From positions 35,343-70,855 of the forward strand of contig PDHQ01000043.1 of assembly GCA_003339415.1 (NCBI GenBank): DNA of 35,513 nt. The letters are read 5' to 3'. Both the position numbers and the translations under genes were made by a program. Below the pieces are notes generated by a model, which was given only the letters and a program-made list of their open reading frames with translations, did not search any database and was not told where the DNA came from. The DNA comes from Ophiocordyceps camponoti-saundersi (nom. inval.) (taxonomy: Eukaryota > Ascomycota > Sordariomycetes > Hypocreales > Ophiocordycipitaceae). Positions within the stretch are counted from its first letter, which is position 1; each line of letters begins with the position of its first letter. Below, piece after piece: positions 9,402 to 18,250 of the stretch.

Positions 9402-10552
9402 ATGTCCGTCATTCTCTGTACAGGTAAGTCTGGTCGGTGTGCGGCTGTGCTGGTACGAGAGCTGACGACGCAGTCGGCAGCCGGTTACGATCACACCATC
9501 AGGTGCTTGGTCCCTTCCTCTCACTGATACGGGACAGCCTCGTACTGACTACGAACCCGACGACGACAGGTTCTGGGAGGCTCTCTCGGGAATCTGCTCG
9601 CGGACGATTCAGCACCCCGACTCGCAGGTCAACCGGCTATGCATCTCGCCCGACAAGCGCTTCCTCGCGGCAGCGGGTCACCACACGGTCAAGCTCTACG
9701 ACATCAAGTCGACGAACCCGAATCCGCTCCTGACGTTTGAGGGCCACACGGGGAACATCACGGGCGTCGCCTTTCACTGCGAGGGTAAATGGATGGTGAC
9801 GAGCTCCGAGGACGGCACGGTCAAGATATGGGAGACGCGGACGGGGTCGATCCAGCGGAGTTACAATCACGGATCGGCGGCAAACGACGTCGTCATTCAC
9901 CCGAATCAGGGAGAAATCATCAGTTGCGACAGGTCCGGCAGCGTCAGGATCTGGGACCTGGCGGAGAATATGTGCGCGCACGAGCTCATCCCGGAGGAGG
10001 ACGTGCCGGTGTCGAGCGTTACGGTGGCAAGCGACGGTACGCTGCTATGCGCGGCCAATAATTTGGTGTGTGGACGAATCCTTATCGGGTTCTTTTCTAC
10101 AAGATGCTAATACGCAGGCAACCAACCAAAAGGGTAACGTCTTCGTCTGGCTTCTGCGGCAGACGTACGACCGGACGGAGCTGATGCCGGTGACGCACTT
10201 TAGCGCGCATAAGGAGTATATTACGCGCATCCTCCTATCGCCCGACGTCAAGAAGTTGGCGACGTGCAGCGCCGATCACACGTCCAAGATCTGGGAGGTC
10301 AGGGACGTCAAGCCGCGTGGCGAGGCTGAGCCGGAGCCCAAGCCGTTCCCGCTCGAGGCGACGCTGACAGGCCACCAGCGGTGGGTGTGGGACTGCGCCT
10401 TTAGCGCAGACTCGGCTTACCTGGTGACGGCCTGCTCGGACCACTACGCGCGTCTTTGGGAGGTGCACAGTCAACAGATTATCCGGCAGTATAATGGCCA
10501 CCACCGGGGCGCCGTGTGCGTCGCGCTCAACGATTATTCGGAGACGCGGTGA
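9402..10552 (+). CDS. LST8: LST8/mLST8-type WD40 subunit of TOR complexes
   Basis: The exons are 9402-9423, 9481-9502, 9570-10065 and 10118-10552, all with GT-AG introns and consistent phases, giving 324 residues (yeast 303, human 326). The start reads MSVILCTAGYDHTIRFWEAL. Seven WD40 blades can be followed by their closing motifs: RFWEAL, KLYDIK, KIWETR, RIWDLA, FVWLLR, KIWEVR and RLWEVH. The C-terminus QQIIRQYNGHHRGAVCVALND is characteristic of LST8 homologues. LST8 binds the kinase domain of TOR in TORC1 and TORC2 and stabilises it. The third intron could end at either of two in-frame acceptors (10117 or 10132). The second removes five residues (ATNQK) and gives a spacing closer to other LST8 proteins. 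The assignment is secure. Confidence 0.95.
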
Positions 10553-11224
10553 TGGGATGAGTGTATGTAAGGATATGATGATGATGCATGGCGTTTTGGG
10601 CAAAGGGGGGAAGGTCTGACCATCTTCTTAATATCTTTGTTTTTATCTGTCTTTTTTATCACTCTTCCTCTTTTTTATTTTGCCTCACGACTGTTATCCC
10701 AATCTCTTCACTCGGCCCTCGTGTATTGATAATCGGGAGGCTTCGTAGCCGGATGATGATGGTGCAAGGATGAGGCAGGCTGGACGTCATGGGGCTGCGA
10801 AGGCAGCGAGCCAATGGGAGGCTCATTCCGGGCAGTCGGGTCGGCCGACGCAGCTGGACAAGGGTAGGAGGAGGATGAATATTTCGGGTCAGTTTAATCT
10901 GATTGATTGATTGAGTGAGACGAGGAGATTCTGTTGGGACGCCATTTCGGCCCGAGTCTTACACACACATGATTGATTTCCCCCTGGGCCCTTCTCTATC
11001 CGTAGAGGCCCCCCCCCCTCTGAACTCCAGGGGGTTCATTCAGGGGGCGGGTGAGGAGAGACAGGGCGGACAGAGCCGCAGCTGAGTCATCGGCTCGATC
11101 GCCGCCAACCACCAACCACAGACGACAACAGGCACAGTCTCGACGTTCTCTCCGATCAGCCGGTGATAGATTCGATAGTTTAGCCTGACGTATTCGCCTC
11201 TCTCCCCTCTCATACGATGCAAGC
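10553..11224. other. Spacer between LST8 and the TMEM234-like gene
   Basis: About 670 bases hold the T-rich 3' flank of LST8 (10615-10680) and the promoter of the TMEM234-like gene. CCAAT occurs near 10812 and a consensus AP-1/Gcn4 site TGAGTCA at 11083-11089. No gene is supported. Confidence 0.5.
11083..11089. promoter_or_regulatory. Gcn4/AP-1-type site TGAGTCA
   Basis: An exact TGAGTCA about 136 bases before the TMEM234-like ATG. Fungal CPC1/Gcn4 and AP-1 factors bind this sequence; its use here is inferred. Confidence 0.35.
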
Positions 11225-11886
11225 ATGACCAACGCGTCACCACCACCACCACCCCCACCCGCCATCAACTACGTCCTCTCCTTCGTCCTCGTCGGTCTAG
11301 CATGGGGACTGACGACGCCGTTCATCCGCCGCGCGGCCCGACGTCGTCAACTACGACAACGACCCGATTCTTCATCCGTCGCCGGGGCGGAAGACGAGCC
11401 GGCGCCGTCCCCTTCTGTGAAGAAGCGTCTGGTTTCGGCTTGCGTTTCTGTCTATGACTTTGTTCGGGACCCGAGCTATTCGCTTCCGCTTCTCCTGAAC
11501 CTTTCTGGGAGCGTGTGGTTTTTCCTCCTTGTTGGACGGGCTGGTGCGTGAATTATTTCCGAGCTTTTTTTTTTTCTTTCTTGATTGTCGCTTTTACTGA
11601 CTTTTGTGTCTGGTATTCTTCCTGGGGGTGTTTTTTTTTTGTCATCGTGTGAGTTTCGTTTGTAGAGCTGAGCTTGACTGTCCCCATCGTCAACACGCTC
11701 GCTTTCCTCTTCACTGTTCTCGGGGAGTGGTTCGTTGAGGGAAAGGTTATAAGTAAACGTCAGTTTCCTTCCATCCATGAGTCATTATTCGATTCGTTTA
11801 TTGACTGGCCGGTTTTTCAAGGCACGGCATCGGGAGTGGTTTTATCGCTGGCTGGCATCGCCTTGTGTGTTCATAGCAAGACGTAG
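11225..11886 (+). CDS. TMEM234-family small multi-pass membrane protein
   Basis: Exon 1 is 11225-11543. Exon 2 starts at 11666 after a 122-nt intron that contains an in-frame stop. The product matches the TMEM234 family (related in fold to small EamA/DMT transporters): N-terminal helix with VLSFVLVGLAWGLTTPFIRR, a second helix LPLLLNLSGSVWFFLLVG, then the family hallmark ELSLTVPIVNTLAFLFTVLGEW, and a last helix ASGVVLSLAGIALCV. A further intron 11753-11821 (69 nt, GT-AG) is likely. It keeps the frame, and removing it joins VIS to TASGVV as expected from homologues, giving 156 residues. Retention would give 179. A basic, disordered loop of about 40 residues after helix 1 is longer than in animals. 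The transported substrate, if any, is unknown. Confidence 0.82.
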
Positions 11887-12076
11887 CTATCGAAGAATCG
11901 AGCACTTCTTAATTCAAGATGATCCATTCACAGCATTTTTAAGAAAGAAACGCTTTTCCCTAACCTTCTCTCCCTAATGCTCGTGCATATAAGAAAGCCC
12001 GTAAAGAAAAAACAAGGCGTTCCAGCGCCTGATTCCCAGCCCAAGAAAGACAAAAGAAACAGCATCCTTTCTTAAA

Positions 12077-12489
12077 TCATCGCTGACGAATCCTCAACCA
12101 TCGCTGTACACTCCTCAGACTAGGATCCTCCACCGTCCACCGTCCCCGCGACTGATCCGACGCAGCCAGCTGAGCGTAGACGTATTCGTCCGAGATGGCA
12201 GCCAGTTCCTTTTTATCATGAGTAAGTTTCAAAATTCACCCTCGTCAAACTCATGTAGGTGAAGCGGGGAAAATAAAAAAAAACTCACCGCCCGAAGCTG
12301 CAAATCACAGGCAATCAACCGAGGCTGAATGGCGGGATAGGGTCGTTGGCCTTGTAAGAGGAAGTCACGATTCTCCAACCACTGCAAGGCAGCGCATTGT
12401 CTGAGATAGATCTTCTGACCCTGATGTCTCCTCGAAAAGGCATCTAGATGAACCCTTTTCCAAGAAAGCCCATCAATTCTCCATTTTTT
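12077..12489 (-). CDS. Spliced unrecognised gene segment (C-terminal exons)
   Basis: Two minus-strand exons fit together in phase: 12489-12289, then 12208-12077, separated by a GT-AG intron (GTGAGT donor, AAAAG acceptor). The coding sequence reads KKWRIDGLSWKRVHL, then YLRQCAALQWLENRDFLL and RPYPAIQPRLIACDLQL, and in the second exon ELAAISDEYVYAQLA and RGRWTVEDPSL, ending in a TGA: about 110 residues. The amino-acid content is that of a real globular protein, but I do not recognise the family. It lies directly downstream of the two-exon segment at 12532-12903 on the same strand. The two may be one gene, but the connecting junction cannot be made in frame with a good acceptor; a single A more in the A run at 12484-12489 would allow it. 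Alternatively it is a separate gene whose first exon I cannot find. Confidence 0.45.
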
Positions 12490-12531
12490 CTAAAGTAAAG
12501 AAAGAAGAGAGAGAGGGGGGGGGGGGATTCT

Positions 12532-12903
12532 TTACTGCTTCAACTCTGCCTTGTTCTGCTCCTGCTCTCCCCCCTGCGTGACGGGGACGCTCGTGTCGGC
12601 CACGCACTCGAGGATGTCATGTCCGTCTATGGCGCTCTGTCGGAGGGCCGTCCATCCGGCCGTGTGCGTGTCGGCCGCGTTCTGGGGCGAGTCCGGGGCG
12701 GAGACGATGTAGAGCTGGAGGGTGCGGAAGTCGGCTAGTATCTCTGCTACCCTGGCCGTGCGGCATTCGTTTACTGCTTTCTCTCCTCGACGTTAAGCCT
12801 TTTCTCTCTCTTTCTCTCTCTCTTTCTCTGTTCTCCTCACTTATGTTTTCCTTGATAAAGAAAAAAAAGGGCAAAAAAAAAACACACACTTACACCCGTC
12901 CAT
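12532..12903 (-). CDS. Spliced unrecognised gene (ankyrin-like N-terminal exons)
   Basis: The ATG at 12903 begins a 10-base first exon (12903-12894). A consensus GTAAGT donor follows, with an intron to 12774 that has a CTTAAC branch-like site and an AAAGCAG acceptor, and then a second exon 12773-12532. The joined product has 83 residues: MDGLNECRTARVAEILADF, LQLYIVSAPDSPQNAADTH and TAGWTALRQSAIDGHDILE, then a Gln/Glu-rich tail. GWTALRQSAIDGHDILECV is faintly like an ankyrin repeat, but I would not claim the family. The stop falls in CAG-TAA, where GTAAAG could instead be a donor leading to the exons at 12489-12077. A 12-nt G run follows in the putative intron. Codon use and splice signals favour a real gene; its end is uncertain. 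Confidence 0.5.
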
Positions 12904-14098
12904 GATGGCCGCTTCAAGAGAAAGGGATACGGATACAGACATGAGGTTTCTGCAAATACCCGACTTGGCTCGTCGTCAACAAGGCCCCCCCAAAAAACAA
13001 CAACAACAACAACGCCGTGATGAAGCACGACAGATGGCTACTATTTATAACATACACATCTACTACCTACCCGTCAACTTAGTAGGGGGGTGGTCAAGAG
13101 ATGAAAACAATACATAGACAAGGCCATTCACACGCATCGTGGGCGAATTCTCCGATAGCCCACTCACACACACACACACACACACACATCCATCCGTCCA
13201 GCTGCACCCACAAGTCAGCCACCACCTACATGCCATGTCCCAATGGTCCGTTCGAAAAAGCTCAAAGCTGGGACCTGCGTCTTTTCCAGCTGCCATCCGT
13301 CCCGTCCAACCGGCGTCCTGCCTTCAGCCTTTTCCCCCGAGTAGGCGGCAGCCAATGACCGAGTCGCACGCTCCCCTGACAAAAAAGCCTGCAGCGCCCA
13401 TCGTTCAAATTGATAGGCGACCGTCCAACTTACATCATTTCTGCTCATCGTCTCGGAAGTCAGCTTCCGCTCTCCCACTGCATCCTAAATAGATTTCTAT
13501 TGCGTCGTAGCTTACGGCACATCTTTAGTTGACCAACGACGCCCCCTTTCCCCCTCATCCTCATCCCCCACACAGTCGTCGACGACAAGGAGGAGAGGGC
13601 AAATGGGAGAGGGAGAACGAGTAGACGGGATATGGAGAGGGAACAAGGAGAGGGCATACACACGAAAAGGGGACAAAAAAAAGGGGGGGGGGGGACGAGA
13701 GAAACATCACCACTGATCAGCATATACATACATTACATACAGAGAAGCCTCAGCCAATCGCAACCTTTTTGGTCTTGCATTCACTACCTACCTACCTATC
13801 GATCCTGCAGCCATCAGTGCATGCCGGCTCTCAAATACTAAGCGATATCCGTCTCGACCCGGCGCGCAAACTTGATCCTCCATCCTCACCTACTACTAAA
13901 CCGGCTGACTCCGACGCCCGAGGCCTCAATCATTTCCAGTCCTGAGCCAGTGCCTCACAAAGAAAAGGACAAAAGGAAGAGATTGGAGAGAAAAAACACA
14001 AGACAAAAAGAAGGAGCCACGACAGACGCATAAGCTAGGTACCTCCATATCAATGTAGCCCGTTGATGCCGCTGCCGAGAGTAGCCATTGACCGCACC
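12904..14098. other. Intergenic, low-complexity spacer
   Basis: About 1.2 kb between the start of the unrecognised minus-strand gene and the 3' end of the FHA gene. It contains a CAA run (about 12997-13013), an AC dinucleotide run (13166-13188), a G run (13683-13694), TACA runs (about 13721-13740) and CCTACCTACCTA (13786-13798). No protein-like reading frame or RNA gene is seen. Confidence 0.6.
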
Positions 14099-16428
14099 TC
14101 AAAGCGTGGGCGCCGTCGCGATCAGGGCCGACATCACCGCCACCCCTCCCAGGGCAGCGTAACCCAGTACCTCGGCAGCCAAGCGGAGGCGCTTCACCGC
14201 CCGCAAGTCATCCTTGTCCATCTCCGTAGTCGCCATCGTTCCCGACGCCGACGTTGTGCGAGCGATTGCCTCCCCGCCATGAGCCAAATCTGCCGACATT
14301 TCTTCCGCTTTCCGCTTGCGCGAACCCTTCTTGCTCTCTACCACTTTCTCGCCTTCCTCCACCAAGTCCCGAATGACCAGATTCGTACCTTGGTCGCTGA
14401 CGGTCGCTTCATCCTTGGTCGTGGCATCTACGTGCTTCGCGGTAGCCGTCTCGTTCTTGGCTCCTTCGTGCGTGCCAATGGCCGCGTTCGTCTTGCTCAG
14501 TACAAACTGATACGCCGACGTTTCGTTCAGCTCGTCGGCTTCCGGAGCTCGCACCGGAGCCTCGTGCTCAATAATCGGCGACGAGAGGAACTTTTCCCCA
14601 GAGGCCAACAGGCTATTGTTGGGCGCGTCTTCCAAGGGAACAACGCTGTCGACGGACAGTCCGAAGAGCGAAGAGGGTCCGCTGCCCACTCCCAGGGAGC
14701 CACCTTCGTCTTTGTCGGCCATGCTTTCCATGAGGCCACCCTCGTCTCGAGCTTCCACCACCGGACGACCGATTTCCGGTAGATCCTTGCCGGCCATTGC
14801 GAGCGTAAGTCTGTTCTGAAGCCGGGCGGTGAAGTACTCCATCTTGCCAGTCTTCTCACCCAAGGCCTCAGCTGCCGTCTGCGCGTTCAGACTGTGGGGC
14901 GGTGGAATAGAGGTCGTCGCCAGGGGTGGCAGCCGCATGCTGTGTGGGATCAGGACGCGGCTTCCTTCGAGAGATGGAAGAGTATCCGTCATGTCTCGAC
15001 GATCCCCCAAGACCACGGTGCTGGCGGGGTTGCAGAAATTAGGCGTCTCTTTCACCCGTGATTGCTCCCTCTCATCGGCATCCCTCGGCCTTTCCATCTC
15101 AGCACCCTTCGGAGGTGGAAGGCTGGTAGAGATGGATGGTAGGACTGCAGTGACTTGTGAGCCATGTGACATGGAATTGTGCCTATCCGGCCTCTTCGTA
15201 CCTTGGTTCAAGCAAAAGCCGCTGCACGAACTGTCCGTCGAGTTGGAAAGTCCTTCCGTCTCCCACGATGCAGGCAAGGCAGAAGGAAGAGGAGGCGAAG
15301 GAACGCGGGACCGACCAGAGCTACTGCAGTCCTCCCATTCGTCCGAATCATTGATAACATGTTCCACACGCTCGGTAGAGTGTAGCTCGACGTGACGGCC
15401 GACGTCCCGCTGGTCGTCGTTGACGGACTGGATGGTGGGTGGCGATGACGGCTGCCAGTCGCCATCGCATCGCTCCCTCCTGTGGTCACGACACTGTCGC
15501 TGCATGTCGCAGTCTAGACATGGCGGTTCGGGGACTTCTTCATCCACAAACGGGGCCTTCTCCGCATGACAATCATCAGTCGTGCCCATTTCGGTTGGGG
15601 GTAACGGCTTATTGGGCATCTCAAGTTCGTTGCGTGGCTTGAGTTGGTTGAGGCGAAGGGCAATAATGCTGCTGCACATGCTGAAATCGTCGTCTTCCTC
15701 GTCGTCACTTATTTCCTCGACGTCGGTGTCGTCAGGGACCCTGTAAACGACTGGTTTAGTCTGGCGGCTGCCACGACTAGAACCGATTTCTTCGACGTCG
15801 GAGTCGTCAGGGACCCTGTAGATGACAGGATTGGTCTGAGGCCGGCTATGGAAAAGTTAGCAAAGGGTGGAAGGAGTTAAAAGGTAGGTGGCCCGACGTA
15901 CTCTGTGCAGGCAAACTCAAAATTCACTACCATGGCGCAAGGCGGATAGGTATCGGTGTTTCTGTCGACGGTAGTACCGAAGCAGAGCTCATCATAAGGT
16001 CGGAGCTGGGACAAGGAGGAGGGGGTAAGGCGTATGCCGTTTTGAAAAGTGCCGTGCAGCGAGCCGGTGTCTTGGATGAAGAGTTTCTGGCGGCATATGT
16101 TAGCAAGAAATGACAGAATAGAGAGAGGAAGCATACGGTCTGGTCGGCATCAAAATGCAGCATGGCGTGCTGGCGGGACATGACGGGAGAGTCGAACCAG
16201 GCGTTCGTCGACAACGCACGAAGGTCAGGATTACGACGGCTCATGCGGCCAACCTGAATGTCGGGACATTCCAAGGTCAAGACGAGATGCCGGTCGAGAT
16301 AGCCCTTGCAAACCCGCGATGCGGACAAGTGGATGCGGACTGGCAACGAAGTCAGCCGAGAAACGAGGGGCGACTCGTGACGCCTTGAGGCAGGAGGACT
16401 TACCTTCATCCGCGTTATTCGGCGGCAT
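14099..16428 (-). CDS. FHA-domain protein with C-terminal membrane anchor
   Basis: Four exons on the minus strand (16428-16404, 16339-16137, 16086-15902, 15845-14099) join in frame to 719 residues. The N-terminal FHA domain (about 10-125) shows GR at 39-40, SRQH at 63-66 and GSLHGTFQNG at 84-93; FHA domains bind phosphothreonine peptides. His87 stands where many FHA domains have Asn. After it comes an 18-residue acidic motif in two copies (141-158 and 166-183), a long disordered region, a basic KKGSRKRK (643-650), and a hydrophobic segment at about 694-716 ending at the C-terminus, as in a tail-anchored protein. FHA plus tail anchor is the plan of yeast Far9/Far10 and SLMAP/PRO45-type STRIPAK proteins. 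No long coiled coil is obvious, so this could be a separate fungal family. The basic motif would also allow a nuclear-envelope location. Confidence 0.82.
15710..15838 (-). repeat. Two tandem copies of an 18-codon acidic motif in the FHA protein
   Basis: The units 15838-15785 and 15763-15710 encode QTNPVIYRVPDDSDVEEI and QTKPVVYRVPDDTDVEEI, spaced by 25 codons from start to start. The DNA is also nearly identical. This points to an internal duplication kept by selection or of recent origin. Confidence 0.9.
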
Positions 16429-17155
16429 GCTGGAGACCGGTCGATAGACGACGATGAAGTTGGCAGAGCCACACGCAAGGCGAGAGAGAGAGAGAGGGAA
16501 AGAGAATGTGCGTATGCGAGTGTGAGTGCGAGTGTGAGTGTGTGAAGGAAGAATGAGTGTGGATGGGAGGGGGAGATTTGGAGTTGGGATGAGGCGGAGG
16601 GATAAAGGCGGGGTAGGCGACACCGGAGCTAGGAATCCCTTGGATAAGCTCCCAGTCAGCCCGTGCGGCGCCGCCTGAAGAGTGCAAAGGCTGCCAGCAG
16701 TGGTGCCAGTGGCTACCCACTAGCAGCAGCAGGTAGTGAGTGGGTAACGGTATCCGTACTGGTGTTAGAGGAAGGAAAGAGGATTATGCCGGCCAGCAGT
16801 TGCCTTGCCTTGCAGGTGGCCGGTCGTTTCGTAACTGAGCGTGGGATGCAGTCGTGGCGCGTAAAGTGGCTGAGGACGGGGCCGGACTCTCTACCAGTGT
16901 TAGACAGTGTATGTATGTGAGTGTTCGTAAGCCTACTAGGTAGGTAGGTAGGTAGGCAGATAGGTACGGATACATACATGCATACACGCATACAGGCAGA
17001 AGGAAGACGACGAAATCAGCCTGTTCCCGGCCCAGTCTGTATTGTTACGAATTACTCGGAATGACACACACCAGACAGGCACCTACCTGGCACCTAGTAC
17101 TGTGTGTACGCACCTGTGCATCCGTACAAGCTTCAGGCGTATGAGGCACGTGAGT

Positions 17156-17242
17156 GAGCGAGAGAGAAAGAGAGAGAGAGTGTGTGTGAGAGAGAGAGTG
17201 TGTGAGAGAGAGTGTGAGAGAGAGAGAGGGAGAGAGAGAAAG
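17156..17242. repeat. Compound GA/GT microsatellite
   Basis: Alternating GAGAGA and GTGTGT blocks, about 85 bases long. It is pure purine/T on this strand except for a few interruptions. Confidence 0.85.
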
Positions 17243-17951
17243 TTGATCCCTGCTGCTGCCCCTGGTACGCGTGTTCCATGTGATGACGTCTTTTATTTTG
17301 GCTGCGGAACACACTTATCCTTACCATACATCCCTAGGCAGGTACATATATATCTCAAAACGGGGTCTCTTTCGCTGCCTGACCCGAAGATGACGGCGGT
17401 CAGCCAGTTTGTCTTGCATGTGCGATTTTTCTTTTCCTGTGAGGGTGGGAGAAGCTTCCTTTTTTTTTTGCCGTCAACATCTTTTTCACTCTTCTCTTGT
17501 TTCTCTTCTCTTGGCTCTTCTCTTAAGATCCATACCTAGCCTGTAACAGTCGTGCCTCTTGCTTTACAGGACGTCAATCAGGGACGAGATCCGCATTCTA
17601 CTATTGTTCCCCTATGAAGATACGTATTGTCCCCTGCGGTGCTGCCCTGTGGCCCGTGAGTCACCCGCAGGGGTCCTCGTGCGGCTGTGCCCAACCACCA
17701 CCCAGACGCGGGGAATGCAAAAGTATCTTCTTTCAGTGCTTGATAGCGTAGCAATCACTCGTGGGCTATTCAACTAACAGATAAGTACTCCTCGGTACAT
17801 CCCGTATCACCGCGCGAGATTCCGCCTCTCATTCAGCCACTAACCCTGCCGGAGTTGGTCACCAGCTCTGTCCAAAGTCCATCACCACCTCAAGCCTACC
17901 TACCTACCTACCTACTACCCATCTCTCACCTCTCTCCCACCCTGCCGCATT

Positions 17952-18099
17952 CCCCCACCCCCCCCCCCCCCCCCCCCCCCCCACCCCCCCCCCCCCCACC
18001 CCCCCCCCCACCCCCCCCCCCCCCCCCACCACCCCCCCCCCCCCCCCCCCCCCCCCGCCCCCCCCCCCACCCCCCCACCACCCCCCCCCCCCCACCCCC

Positions 18100-18160
<61 letters not shown>
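17952..18160. repeat. C-rich tract of about 209 nt upstream of the IFRD gene
   Basis: Almost uninterrupted C with a few single A and one G, ending directly before TTCATCTATAAAG. The last 36 or more bases are pure C. The complementary G strand could form G-quadruplexes. Sequence length in such runs is error-prone. Confidence 0.9.
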
Positions 18161-18166
18161 TTCATC

Positions 18167-18172
18167 TATAAA
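18167..18172 (+). promoter_or_regulatory. TATA box of the IFRD gene
   Basis: An exact TATAAA six bases after the C tract and 84 bases before the ATG at 18251. This is a normal distance for a fungal core promoter. Confidence 0.6.
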
Positions 18173-18250
18173 GACCGTCCTCGATGGCTCTTGAGACGCA
18201 CCGCGATACTCCTACCAAAGCCCGACACAGACCGTGACACATCCTGCAAC

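Larger units (their letters stand above)
16429..18250. other. Divergent region between FHA and IFRD genes
   Basis: About 1.8 kb shared by two divergent genes. It contains GT/GA-rich DNA just upstream of the FHA start (16480-16560), GGTAGGTAGGTAGG (16936-16957), a compound GA/GT microsatellite (about 17156-17242), TGAGTCA at 17657-17663, CCTACCTACCTACCTA (17896-17914) and the large C-rich tract before the IFRD TATA box. I see no gene, although short open frames translate the repeats. Confidence 0.6.

Noticed and set aside
16231..16720. Several open frames with His/Thr/Ser repeats upstream of the FHA start
   Set aside because: They translate GT/GA simple repeats and shadow the FHA exons in other frames.
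18020..18160. C/G tracts as telomere repeats
   Set aside because: They lack the TTAGGG/CCCTAA period of filamentous fungi and are near-pure homopolymer.
17855..18250. Long proline-rich N-terminal extension of the IFRD frame
   Set aside because: It is only the translation of the C tract. There is no ATG in a suitable place, and a TATA box with the first real ATG lies downstream.
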